Below are positions 1 through 8,143 of a stretch of 23,554 nucleotides of DNA, in pieces. A program made the position numbers and the translations under genes. A model generated the notes under the pieces. It ran no database searches. It worked only from the letters and a program-made list of their open reading frames with translations, and was not told the origin of the DNA. The first letter of the stretch is position 1, and every line of letters starts with the position of its first letter. Source of the DNA: Calditrichota bacterium (GTDB taxonomy: Bacteria; Calditrichota; Calditrichia; Calditrichales; Calditrichaceae); assembly GCA_024278715.1 (NCBI GenBank), contig JAJRSN010000176.1:1-23554 (forward strand). The letters are read 5' to 3'.

Positions 1-794
1 CGATAGCGCTGGAAAACGCGGACTTGATGAAAAAATCATTGGAACGCGAACGTTTGGAAAGGGAGCTGCAAATCGCGCGGGAAGTTCAGCTTCGTTTGCT
101 GCCTCAAACCAAACCGAATCTCCGGCATTACACTCTGGAAACCTTAACCATTACCGCTTATGAAGTGGGAGGCGATTACTATGATTTTTTCTATGAAGAA
201 GATCATAATTTGGGAATTGTCATAGGCGATGTAAGCGGAAAGGGCACCTCCGCAGCTTTTTACATGGCGGAGGCAAAAGGCATTATTCAATCGATCGCCA
301 AACAGGTTCATTCACCCAGAGAAATTTTGTGCCACACAAATAATGTGTTAAGCGAATCACTGGAAAAAAAATCATTTATCACCCTTTTAATCGCTAATAT
401 TGATTCAAAAAACAATCAAATGCGATTTGCCAGAGCGGGACATTGTCCGGTCATCCATTTTAAAGAAGACGAGAAAAAGGTGGAAATGTACCAGCCTTCG
501 GGAATTGCCGTCGGACTTGACCAGGGGCCCATATTCGAGAAAATGCTGGAAGAACAAACGTTGTCTATTAATGCGGGCGATGTGCTGCTATTTTACACTG
601 ACGGTCTTTCCGAAGCTATGAATAAAAATAACGAGGAATACGGCGAAGAGCGTTTAGCGCAGATTCTAATGAAAAACGGACAAAAATCTGTTGAAACGCT
701 GACGAAAATTCTTATTGACGATATTTTCAAATTCGTCGAAAACCAAAGTTTACATGACGATTTAACATTAATTCTTTTAAAAAGAACAGAGTAA
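1..794 (+). CDS. SpoIIE-type PP2C serine phosphatase, 5' end outside window
   Basis: This is the C-terminal part of a Mn/Mg-dependent PP2C (SpoIIE/RsbU-type) phosphatase, a family that dephosphorylates STAS-domain anti-anti-sigma proteins. A TTG at 24 could be called as a start, but the frame stays open to base 3 and reads IALENADLMKKSLERERLER, the usual end of a GAF domain running into a coiled-coil linker, so the real gene begins upstream. After the linker and the QLRLLPQ motif come the metal-site signatures GGDYYDFF and IGDVSGKG, then FYTDGLSEAMN and the terminal HDDLTLILL; all the key aspartates are present. The STAS gene starts 34 bases downstream, so the two probably share a transcript and this enzyme is a candidate phosphatase for that protein. 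Family assignment is firm; the target is inferred. Confidence 0.93.
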   Translation, partial: IALENADLMKKSLERERLERELQIAREVQLRLLPQTKPNLRHYTLETLTITAYEVGGDYYDFFYEEDHNLGIVIGDVSGKGTSAAFYMAEAKGIIQSIAKQVHSPREILCHTNNVLSESLEKKSFITLLIANIDSKNNQMRFARAGHCPVIHFKEDEKKVEMYQPSGIAVGLDQGPIFEKMLEEQTLSINAGDVLLFYTDGLSEAMNKNNEEYGEERLAQILMKNGQKSVETLTKILIDDIFKFVENQSLHDDLTLILLKRTE

Positions 795-828
795 AAGACA
801 ATAAACTACAGAAAGTGGGAGGACATGA

Positions 829-1170
829 ATGAACGGATTTCAAGTTAGGCATGTTGCCAAAGACGACGTTTCCATTCTTTACCTTTCGGGCTTTTTGGAT
901 GCGCATACCGTTCCTCAATTCGAAAACGCTCTGGAAGAAGTGATTAAGAAAAAACGCTATAAAATTGTCGTAAATTTTAAAGACCTTGATTACATTAGCA
1001 GCGCGGGATTAGGAGTATTTATGGGCTTTATCGAAGAGGTCCGGGCTAACGGAGGCGATATCAAGCTTTCGAATCTTTCCAAAAGGGTTTACAAGGTATT
1101 CGATTTGTTGGGGTTCCCGGCATTGTTTGAAATTTATGACGACGAACAAGAAGCCTGTTCCAAATTTTAA
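829..1170 (+). CDS. STAS-domain anti-anti-sigma factor (SpoIIAA/RsbV type)
   Basis: A 113-residue single-domain STAS protein. The family switches between a phosphorylated form and a free form; the free form binds the anti-sigma kinase and releases its partner. The signature loop DYISSAGLGVFMG carries Ser58, the residue that aligns with the phospho-serine of RsbV/SpoIIAA, in the order Ser57-Ser58-Ala59-Gly60. Length fits the family (about 100-115 residues), and no extra domain or membrane segment is visible. ATG 829 is preferred because GGGAGG at 818-823 sits 5 bases before it; the out-of-frame ATG at 825 is too close to that site. It lies between a PP2C phosphatase and an RsbW-like kinase, the expected enzymes for removing and adding the phosphate. 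Confidence 0.95.
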   Translation: MNGFQVRHVAKDDVSILYLSGFLDAHTVPQFENALEEVIKKKRYKIVVNFKDLDYISSAGLGVFMGFIEEVRANGGDIKLSNLSKRVYKVFDLLGFPALFEIYDDEQEACSKF

Positions 1171-1217
1171 ACGGGCAAATTAAGCAACTTTTTTTTTATT
1201 CATACGAAATAATAAAT

Positions 1218-1676
1218 ATGAAGAATATGAAACAAACAGTAAAAAAGAAATACCGATTGAAAATATCGGCAGCCACGGAAAATCTTGAAATTATTCGGGA
1301 TTTTATAAACCGGCTGGCAAAAAAAGCCGGTTTTAATGACGAGCAAGTGGATCAAATCGAACTTTCGGTAGATGAAGCCTGCACAAATGTCATTAAGCAT
1401 GCCTATAAATACGACGCCCGCAAGATGATCGAAATCGATGTCTTTATCGATCCCGAAAAAATTGAGATTATGATTACGGATCGAGGGAACGGATTTGATT
1501 TATCCAAATTAGCCAAACCCAAACTCGATGAATTTATCAAGCACGCCCGCCCGGGAGGATTGGGAATTCATCTGATGAAAAAACTGATGGATAAGGTTAA
1601 ATTCAACATTGAGCCGGGCAAAAAAACCCAGGTCAGCTTAATCAAATATCGAAGTCAAAAAGGTTCAAAAAAATGA
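1218..1676 (+). CDS. RsbW/SpoIIAB-like anti-sigma serine kinase (HATPase_c_2)
   Basis: A 152-residue GHKL-fold ATPase of the anti-sigma/serine kinase family. The N box is ELSVDEACTNVIKHAY with Glu53 and Asn57 (catalytic base and Mg ligand positions), the G1 box is DRGNGFD, and the G2 box is GGLGIHLMKKLMD. There is no histidine-kinase dimerisation domain, so it should phosphorylate a protein serine, most simply Ser58 of the STAS protein just upstream. The ribosome site is weak (no clear GGAGG), and Met4 is an alternative start. The stop overlaps the next phosphatase start by 4 bases (ATGA), implying coupled translation of kinase and phosphatase. No sigma factor gene is nearby, so the partner it holds may be encoded elsewhere or may not be a sigma factor. 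Confidence 0.93.
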   Translation: MKNMKQTVKKKYRLKISAATENLEIIRDFINRLAKKAGFNDEQVDQIELSVDEACTNVIKHAYKYDARKMIEIDVFIDPEKIEIMITDRGNGFDLSKLAKPKLDEFIKHARPGGLGIHLMKKLMDKVKFNIEPGKKTQVSLIKYRSQKGSKK

Positions 1677-3436
1677 AGCTTTCTTATTTGGGCAGCTTTA
1701 GAGAGCGCCATAAAAACGAATTACAAAGCGACGAATTAGACAAACGCTTGCTGGAACTCTCGGCTTTGTTTGAATTAAGCCAGCTTTTAAACTCCTCGCT
1801 CAATCTGAAATCCATTCTTGATAATATTTTGTTGATCCCCATGGGCAGAATGATGCTCAGCCGCGGAATCGGTCTTCTTAAAAAAGAAAACGATCAGTTC
1901 AAAATCGTAAACGTCAAAGGAGTTTCCAAGGACTGGCTTGACAAAACCGTCGAAATCCGGAATTTTCCCGATGAACCGCTGCTTGTCTCGGAATTTGAAT
2001 CGGATTTTAAATGGGTCGGTTTTTTTAAAGAGCTGCAAATTGAACTGCTTTTGCCGCTGCTTTTTCAGGACGAAAACAAAGGCATTATCGGTTTTAGCAG
2101 AAAATTAAACGCCCAACCTTTTACAATAGACGAAATAGATTTTTTGTCTTCTTTAAGCAACATTGCCGCGCAGGCTATTGAAAACGCTTTAATGTTCGAA
2201 CAACTGAAAAAATTAAACCGTTCTCTGGACCAAAAGATTCAAGAGCTTAACACCTTGTTCGAAATCGGAAAAGAGCTCAATCAAATTTTTGACGAACCGG
2301 GAGTTCTTAAACAGCTTTCTTTTTCGCTAATGGGACAAATGCTGGTCAACCAATTTTTTATCGTTCTGAGAAAAAATTCCGAATGGCAATTGGCTTTTAA
2401 TAAAGGCTCCCTTTTCCCGGAAGCCGCGTGCAAAGAAGTATTGTCCTTCTGCGATCAATTAAGCGCGCTGAACAAGCCTTTGATGGTAAACGATGAACCC
2501 GAGTATTCAGGATTGAAAGAACTGAAAATTCAGCTCGTGGTTCCCATGGATATTAAGGGAAAGGTTGAGGGATTTATCTTTTTGGGTCCGCGCATGGATC
2601 AAAAGCCTTACGATCAACTGCAATTGGAATTTATTTCCACTCTGGCTAACATCGCCATGATATCCATCGAAAACGCCCGGCTGATACAGGAAACGATCGA
2701 AAAAGAACGGTTGGAAGAAGAGCTCAATATCGCGCGCAGCATTCAAGACCGGTTGCTTCCTTCGGGGATTCCCGCGGTTACCGATTATGATATTCACGGT
2801 TTAAACATTCCCAGTAAACAAGTGGGCGGAGATTATTTTGACATTATCCGGCTGAACGAAGAAGAGATTATCTTCACCATCGCGGATGTTTCGGGTAAAG
2901 GAATGCCCGCCGCGCTTTTAATGTCTAATTTGCAAGCCGGATTGCACACCCTTTGCGACGAACACTACACGCTGGCGCAAATCACCTCCAAATTGAATCA
3001 ACTCATCTTTCGAAATACTTCCGTGGAACGCTTTATTACTTTTTTTATTCTCAAATTGAATTGTTCTACAGGAAAGTTCGAATATGTAAACGCCGGACAC
3101 AACCCGCCTTACATCCTGCATCCCGATCAATCGATTACCGAACTGCTGAAGGGCGGCTTGATTTTAGGCGTGATGCAGAATGTGCATTACGAGATGGGTT
3201 ACGGACAATTTAACCGCGGCGACCTTTTGCTCATGTTTACCGACGGCGTAACCGAATGTATGGATCCCGATCAGAACGATTTTTCGGAACAAAGAGTTAT
3301 TGAATTTTTAAAAACACACGGAAATAAACTTTCTAGCAAAGCCTTCAACGAACTGCTGGTAGAGCGTCTTGATCAATTTGCCGGAGGCTTTCCGCAGATG
3401 GACGATATCACCCTGTTAACCATCAAACGACTTTGA
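1673..3436 (+). CDS. GAF-GAF-PP2C (SpoIIE-type) serine phosphatase
   Basis: A soluble 587-residue sensor phosphatase. Residues about 20-165 and 185-345 look like two GAF-type sensory domains, the first weakly conserved; both end in the typical IAAQAIENA / IAMISIENARL helices. A charged coiled-coil linker (KERLEEELNIARSIQDRLLP) joins them to the PP2C domain at about 365-587. Catalytic motifs are GGDYFDII, IADVSGKGMPAALLM, NAGHNPPYI, FTDGVTEC and MDDITLL, all with the metal-binding acids. The linker is close to that of the phosphatase at the left edge, suggesting paralogy. The start overlaps the upstream kinase stop (ATGA). Role by family: a signal bound by the GAF part controls dephosphorylation of a STAS protein. 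The ligand cannot be read from the sequence. Confidence 0.93.
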   Translation: MKLSYLGSFRERHKNELQSDELDKRLLELSALFELSQLLNSSLNLKSILDNILLIPMGRMMLSRGIGLLKKENDQFKIVNVKGVSKDWLDKTVEIRNFPDEPLLVSEFESDFKWVGFFKELQIELLLPLLFQDENKGIIGFSRKLNAQPFTIDEIDFLSSLSNIAAQAIENALMFEQLKKLNRSLDQKIQELNTLFEIGKELNQIFDEPGVLKQLSFSLMGQMLVNQFFIVLRKNSEWQLAFNKGSLFPEAACKEVLSFCDQLSALNKPLMVNDEPEYSGLKELKIQLVVPMDIKGKVEGFIFLGPRMDQKPYDQLQLEFISTLANIAMISIENARLIQETIEKERLEEELNIARSIQDRLLPSGIPAVTDYDIHGLNIPSKQVGGDYFDIIRLNEEEIIFTIADVSGKGMPAALLMSNLQAGLHTLCDEHYTLAQITSKLNQLIFRNTSVERFITFFILKLNCSTGKFEYVNAGHNPPYILHPDQSITELLKGGLILGVMQNVHYEMGYGQFNRGDLLLMFTDGVTECMDPDQNDFSEQRVIEFLKTHGNKLSSKAFNELLVERLDQFAGGFPQMDDITLLTIKRL

Positions 3437-3459
3437 TCGCTCTCGGAATCTATCCTTTG

Positions 3460-3488
3460 TTGAATATTTATTTCTTTTTCTCTAAATT
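3460..3488 (+). promoter_or_regulatory. Putative sigma70-type promoter for membrane phosphatase gene
   Basis: TTGAAT (3460-3465), a 17-base spacer and TAAATT (3483-3488) make a reasonable -35/-10 pair. Transcription would start near 3495, only about 6 bases before ATG 3501. That gene lacks an upstream Shine-Dalgarno sequence, so a nearly leaderless mRNA would fit. The AT-rich background makes chance matches likely. Confidence 0.3.
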
Positions 3489-3500
3489 CGCCCATAAACC

Positions 3501-5423
3501 ATGGGGGTGAATTTGACTACTCGGAAATTTTTTGAAACTGTTTTAATCTATCTTTCTGCATTGGTTCTCTTTGTATTTTTCGATTATTTTTTTCATAAAC
3601 TAACCGATTCGGTATTTTTGACATTTACGATTACCATTTTTCTGCTGATCGTCTTTCAACCTTTTATTCTGAAAATTATCAGAAAATTTCTTTTAAGAAA
3701 ATCCTATCTTCTTACGACCCGCGCCCAGAGAATTCTGGAGAAATTAAACAACGACTTAAACAAAGCGACCCGCTACGACGAAGTTACCAAAGACCTGTTT
3801 GAAACTTTCAAACAACTTTTCGGCGATATTCCGCACATTTTTTATATCCTCGAAGACGACAAATATTATCCCGAACACTGCTTTAATGTCAACGATTCCG
3901 AATTAATCGCCTTTGATTTAAAATCGGAATATTTAGAAGGGGTTGATTTGAACGAACTGATCGTGAAAGGTTTTAAGAACACCGCTTTACCTTCCGAATT
4001 TGTTGAAAGAGCAAAAGCAGCCGATTTAACCACTATTTTACCGTTTCGCGGTCACACCCACATATTTGCTTTTTTGTTAATTAACCACCAAAAAATTCCG
4101 TTTTTCGGAGATCGCGACGCCTGGAAACTAATGGAAAAAATTCAAAAAAAAGCCGGGCTTATTTTGGAAAACACAGCCTTAATCGTCGATCTCGAAAATC
4201 GAAACTATCAAACCAGAAAGCTTCTGGAAGTGGGGCAAAAAATCCTCTCTTCTTTTGACATAAAGACCATTCTCGATTTTATTTTAATCACCTTAAAAAA
4301 GGTCGCTCATTACGATGCCGCCGCTATTTTCCTTCTCGATAAAACCGGCAAACAACTGTTAAACACCAGTTCCGACGGCTACAATCCCGAAATCATTGAA
4401 AATATGCACCTTAAAGTGGGACAGGGTTCGTGCGGATGGGTAGTACAAAGCAGACAAATTGAAGTTATTGACGACGTGCGAAACGCCAAGCACTATTACC
4501 CCCTGCGCCGGGAAACGCGCTCCCAGTGTTCGATACCGCTGATTTTTGACGATAAGGTTCTGGGCGTTATTTGCCTCGAAAGCAACCGCCTGGCTTATTT
4601 TAACAAACAGTTGGTCGATCTTTTACAACTGTTTGCGCAGATGGCTTCCATTGCCATCCATAACGCGCATCAGTTTAGAATTATGTTAGATAAGCAGGCG
4701 TTAGAGCATGAACTCATCAACGCCGGCAAAATTCAAAAAGCGCTTTTGGTGCAACGATTTCCCAGCATAAGGCATCTCTCCATTACCGCCATGAATATTC
4801 CGAGTAAGATCGTCAGCGGAGACCTTTATGATATCATCAAATACGATGATCATACTGTTGGCATCGCCATTGCCGATGTGGTCGGGAAGGGCGCTCCGGC
4901 TGCCATAACCATGGCTCTGGTTTTAGCCGGACTGCGCAGCCAAAAGCAGTTTTTTATGACCGCCTGCGATATTGTCTATCGTTTAAACAATCTTCTTTAC
5001 GAAAGCACCATCGAAGGGAATTATGTTTCCTTTTTTTACGCTTTAATCTCTACGGAAAAAAAACGCATTGTCTTTACCAATGCCGGGCATAACCCGCCGA
5101 TTTTAATCCGCCGGGACGGAACCATTACTTTTCTGCAAACCGGCGGAATCGTTATCGGATTTCAGCCCAATATCGAATACAAGCAGGAAGAACTTGAATT
5201 TGAACCGGGAGATATTATTTTACTCTATACCGACGGCATTACGGAAGCTATGAACACAGCCGAAGAAGAATTCGGGCAGGAACGTCTTATCGATCTTTTA
5301 TTACGGCATAAAAATAAAAACGTGTATGAAATTCGCCAAATAATCGTCCAAAAGGTGCGCGAATTTACCGGTAAGGAAACCATGGAAGACGATATGACCT
5401 TACTTCTTTGTAAATATGAGTGA
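3501..5423 (+). CDS. Membrane-anchored GAF-PP2C (SpoIIE-type) serine phosphatase
   Basis: A 640-residue phosphatase with two predicted N-terminal transmembrane helices (about residues 12-30 and 38-58), a region of unclear fold (about 70-230), a GAF domain (about 235-400, ending MASIAIHNAHQF), a coiled-coil linker, and a PP2C domain (about 420-640). Metal-site motifs are VSGDLYDII, IADVVGKGAPAAITM, NAGHNPPIL, YTDGITEAMN and EDDMTLLL. The acids are kept, but the common GGD reads SGD and DVSGKG reads DVVGKG, so this copy has diverged from the other two. There is no clear Shine-Dalgarno before ATG 3501; GTG 3507 and TTG 3513 are in-frame alternatives. Its last codons overlap the start of the diguanylate cyclase gene by 4 bases. 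The membrane anchor suggests envelope sensing, which is inference. Confidence 0.92.
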   Translation: MGVNLTTRKFFETVLIYLSALVLFVFFDYFFHKLTDSVFLTFTITIFLLIVFQPFILKIIRKFLLRKSYLLTTRAQRILEKLNNDLNKATRYDEVTKDLFETFKQLFGDIPHIFYILEDDKYYPEHCFNVNDSELIAFDLKSEYLEGVDLNELIVKGFKNTALPSEFVERAKAADLTTILPFRGHTHIFAFLLINHQKIPFFGDRDAWKLMEKIQKKAGLILENTALIVDLENRNYQTRKLLEVGQKILSSFDIKTILDFILITLKKVAHYDAAAIFLLDKTGKQLLNTSSDGYNPEIIENMHLKVGQGSCGWVVQSRQIEVIDDVRNAKHYYPLRRETRSQCSIPLIFDDKVLGVICLESNRLAYFNKQLVDLLQLFAQMASIAIHNAHQFRIMLDKQALEHELINAGKIQKALLVQRFPSIRHLSITAMNIPSKIVSGDLYDIIKYDDHTVGIAIADVVGKGAPAAITMALVLAGLRSQKQFFMTACDIVYRLNNLLYESTIEGNYVSFFYALISTEKKRIVFTNAGHNPPILIRRDGTITFLQTGGIVIGFQPNIEYKQEELEFEPGDIILLYTDGITEAMNTAEEEFGQERLIDLLLRHKNKNVYEIRQIIVQKVREFTGKETMEDDMTLLLCKYE

Positions 5424-7117
5424 GCGTGAGGCTTATGAACCAAAAAAGGAAAAAAATCCTGTATATCGAAGACGATCCCGACGCCCGCGCTTTGATGGGC
5501 GATATTATCCGCCATCAGGGTTACATTTACATCGAAGCGGGGCGCGGATTAGAAGGCATTCGTCTGGCTAAACAGCACAAACCCGATCTGATATTAGTCG
5601 ATCTTATGCTGCCGGATATGCAGGGTTCGGAAGTGACTACTCACCTTAAAAGTCTGCCCGAGTTAAAAAACACTCCCATCATCGCCTTAACGGGCGCAAC
5701 TCAAAAGAATGTGCGGGAATATGTTCTGGCGGCAGGTTGCGACGGTTACATAAGCAAACCCATTAATGTTAATGAATTCATTTTTAAGTTAGAAGAATTC
5801 CTCGCCGGTAAAAGAGAATCTGTTCCGCCGGAATTTGAAAAAGAATTTCTCCAACGCTACAACTTAGAGCTGGTTCAGCGTTTAAAACGCAAAGTTACCG
5901 AACTTGAAAGTTTAAATAAAAATCTTTCCCGTTTGAACACCGACTTAATCGCTTCACGCGAAGAGTTGGCTCGTTACAATGATTTGTTATTTTACCTGAA
6001 CTCATTGGCTAATTATTTACGCACTCTGAATGATCCGCAAAAATTACTCGACGTTCTTCCGAAGAAAATTGTCGAAGGGCTGCAAGTTGAACGATGCGTG
6101 CTTTTCCATCATGATCCCGGGAAAAAAATAATCACGCCTTGTTCTTCTTACGGAAATTTTAACGGAAAATTGCGCCAGGTTGAGCTTCCGTTCAGCAAAC
6201 AATTACTTAAACTGATCCGGGCGGAAGGCGGATTGCTATGGATAAAAGATTCTCACCAATTGATAGAAGACAGCCTGCAAAAAATCGGCGACTTTTTTCA
6301 GTCGTCTAATTTTATTTTGAGTTATTTGCAGGAACTGGGGCGTCAAGATTTACACTATTCATTCGAAGACAAAGAAGCCCAAGAAGAAGTCGGCAGCCAC
6401 ATAAAAATTGATGAACAGTTTGTCGTTTACATTGACAAAAATAAAAACGGCGAAAAATTTGCCACCTATGAAATTCGTATCTTAAAATCCTTTCTGCAAT
6501 CGGTCGCCGTTATTTACGAAAACATGCAGCTTTTTGACCAGTTAAAAAATCTGTACAAAATTAAATCCGAAGAAGCGATCCGCGACGGTTTGACAAATGT
6601 CTTTAACTACCGATACTTTATTCGCGAGCTTAAAAAGGAAGTCGCCCGTACTAAACGTTACAAAACTCCTTTTACGTTATTGATGCTTGATATCGACTTT
6701 TTTAAGAAGTACAACGATTTGCACGGGCACGTGGAAGGCGATAATATTTTAAAAGCCATAAGCCGTCTGCTGAAACTTAATACCCGTTCAACGGATGTGG
6801 TTGCCCGCTACGGCGGAGAAGAATTTGCCATTATTCTCCCCGGCATTACCAAAGAAGAAGCGCTGCCCCTGGCTGAAAAATTGCGCACATTAATTAAAAA
6901 TTATCCTTTCCCCGATAAAATTCATTCTCTTCCCTGCGAATTGACTATAAGCATCGGTGTGGCTTCATGCCCGGAAGACAGCGATGACCCCATTGAGCTG
7001 GTAAAAATGGCAGACAGCGCTCTTTATCGGGCAAAGCAAAGCGGAAGGGATCGGGTTTGTGTTTTTAAATCGGAGAAAAAACAAACGACGGCATCTTCAA
7101 AACCGTTGAAAAAATAA
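5420..7117 (+). CDS. Response regulator diguanylate cyclase (REC - GAF-like - GGDEF)
   Basis: A 565-residue protein predicted to make c-di-GMP from two GTP. The receiver domain (about 12-130) has the acidic pair Glu17-Asp18-Asp19, phospho-acceptor Asp61 in VDLMLPDM, the ALTG switch and SKPI lysine. A coiled coil (about 140-190) leads to a GAF-like sensory region (about 190-385). The GGDEF domain (about 395-555) has an intact GGEEF at 465-469 and an intact inhibitory I-site RSTD at 456-459, so it should be active and subject to product inhibition. GTG 5420 overlaps the preceding phosphatase stop (GTGA). In-frame ATG 5435, behind TGAGG at 5427-5431, is a possible start and would lose only five residues. 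No cognate histidine kinase is adjacent. Confidence 0.93.
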   Translation: MSVRLMNQKRKKILYIEDDPDARALMGDIIRHQGYIYIEAGRGLEGIRLAKQHKPDLILVDLMLPDMQGSEVTTHLKSLPELKNTPIIALTGATQKNVREYVLAAGCDGYISKPINVNEFIFKLEEFLAGKRESVPPEFEKEFLQRYNLELVQRLKRKVTELESLNKNLSRLNTDLIASREELARYNDLLFYLNSLANYLRTLNDPQKLLDVLPKKIVEGLQVERCVLFHHDPGKKIITPCSSYGNFNGKLRQVELPFSKQLLKLIRAEGGLLWIKDSHQLIEDSLQKIGDFFQSSNFILSYLQELGRQDLHYSFEDKEAQEEVGSHIKIDEQFVVYIDKNKNGEKFATYEIRILKSFLQSVAVIYENMQLFDQLKNLYKIKSEEAIRDGLTNVFNYRYFIRELKKEVARTKRYKTPFTLLMLDIDFFKKYNDLHGHVEGDNILKAISRLLKLNTRSTDVVARYGGEEFAIILPGITKEEALPLAEKLRTLIKNYPFPDKIHSLPCELTISIGVASCPEDSDDPIELVKMADSALYRAKQSGRDRVCVFKSEKKQTTASSKPLKK

Positions 7118-7139
7118 CCATTCCGGATAAATTATCTTT

Positions 7140-7853
7140 TCATTCTTTCGAAATCTTCCGATAGTGGCTAATAATTTGCTCCCGCACATTGGCGATCAAT
7201 TCATTCCTTGTCTCAAAGGAATATTTTGCCGTATCCACGGGATCGAGGAAATAAACGTGTATCGTTCCTCTGTTCAGCCGTCTGGACTTTTTTTTCATTA
7301 TCTGTAACGAACCGCTAAAAACCATCGGCACTATGGGCAGCCCCGATTTCAAAGCCAAAATAAAGCCCCCTTTTTTGAAGGGTTTAATTTCACCGGTTTC
7401 GCTGCGCGTACCTTCGGGAAAGATAAGAACCGAAACTCCCTTTTGTAAAGTTTCGACGGCTTCGTTAATCGTTTTCCGAGCATCTTTGCTGTTTCCCCGA
7501 TCGATGGGAATCATTCCCACGGCGCGCATTCCCTGAGCAAATATGGGAATGCGAAAGAGTTCCTTTTTGGCGATAAAACGCATTGTGCCGGGAATGGACA
7601 CCACACCGGCTAAAATATCGAATGTGCCCTGGTGGTTGGCGATAAAAATATAAGGTTGATCCGGGTTAAGTTTTTCTTTGCCATAAACTTTTACCTTTAC
7701 GCCGGCAACTTTTAATATGCTTTTTGCCCAAAATCGAATGACCCGGTTTACTGTTTCGGAAAAGGGATTGAATATCCCGACTGCTATGGAAGCCAACGAA
7801 CAAACAATAGTTTGAAAACCGGCAAAGAAATAAGCCCAAATAGTCCGCAACAT
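7140..7853 (-). CDS. plsC: 1-acyl-sn-glycerol-3-phosphate acyltransferase (PlsC family)
   Basis: A 237-residue membrane acyltransferase that by family adds the second acyl chain to lysophosphatidic acid, giving phosphatidic acid for phospholipid synthesis. A hydrophobic N-terminal segment (about residues 5-28) anchors it. Motif I NHQGTFD carries His74 and Asp79, the catalytic pair; GNSKDARKTI matches motif II; FPEGTRSE is motif III; and LPIVPMVFSG matches motif IV. Length is typical (about 230-250). It is convergent with the diguanylate cyclase gene, with only 22 bases between stops and no obvious terminator there. It lies downstream of serS but is separated by a 290-base repeat region, so it may have its own promoter; none was convincing. 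Confidence 0.93.
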   Translation of the reverse strand: MLRTIWAYFFAGFQTIVCSLASIAVGIFNPFSETVNRVIRFWAKSILKVAGVKVKVYGKEKLNPDQPYIFIANHQGTFDILAGVVSIPGTMRFIAKKELFRIPIFAQGMRAVGMIPIDRGNSKDARKTINEAVETLQKGVSVLIFPEGTRSETGEIKPFKKGGFILALKSGLPIVPMVFSGSLQIMKKKSRRLNRGTIHVYFLDPVDTAKYSFETRNELIANVREQIISHYRKISKE

Positions 7854-7943
7854 TTTGCTAACCTTTATTTGTTATATTAACACTGAAATTCTTACTTTTT
7901 TTTTGGCATAATCTGTTAAGCATTAAGCGGCTTCTCCGGTCAT

Positions 7944-7985
7944 CGTAATGCGTAATGCGTAATGCGTAATGCGTAATGCGTAATG
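7944..7985. repeat. Six perfect tandem copies of CGTAATG
   Basis: The 7-base unit CGTAATG is repeated six times without error in the plsC-serS intergenic region. Short heptanucleotide runs of this kind are prone to copy-number change by slippage. No gene is visible between 7854 and 8143. Confidence 0.95.
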
Positions 7986-8026
7986 AGTTATCGGCATTTA
8001 ATCTATTGTCGTTAAATTGGTTATTC

Positions 8027-8069
8027 GTTAAGTGTTAAGTGTTAAGGGTTAAGGGTATAAGCGTTAAGC
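8027..8069. repeat. Degenerate heptamer array GTTAAGN
   Basis: GTTAAG followed by T, T, G, G or C recurs at 8027, 8034, 8041, 8048 and 8063, with one imperfect unit GTATAAGC at 8055-8062. Related ACTCGTT units recur near 8096-8111. The unit length matches the CGTAATG run 40 bases away but the sequence differs. Confidence 0.85.
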
Positions 8070-8137
8070 GTGCCTCTACGAACTACCTACTTGTCACTCG
8101 TTACTCGTTACTTTGTCACTTTTCGTTAACCCTTAAC
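8041..8137. repeat. 12-bp inverted repeat between serS and plsC
   Basis: GTTAAGGGTTAA at 8041-8052 has its exact reverse complement TTAACCCTTAAC at 8126-8137, 73 bases apart. The left arm is part of the GTTAAGN array. The right arm lies just past the serS stop codon (minus strand), so it could form a long-looped stem in the serS 3' region, but there is no adjacent T-run to make it a standard terminator. Confidence 0.6.
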
Positions 8138-8143
8138 CAATAA

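Noticed and set aside
24..794. TTG 24 as the true start of the first phosphatase
   Set aside because: The frame continues upstream with a GAF-like helix to the window edge; TTG 24 is an internal leucine codon.
7944..8137. CRISPR-like array
   Set aside because: Units are 7 bases and contiguous, with no spacers and no cas genes.
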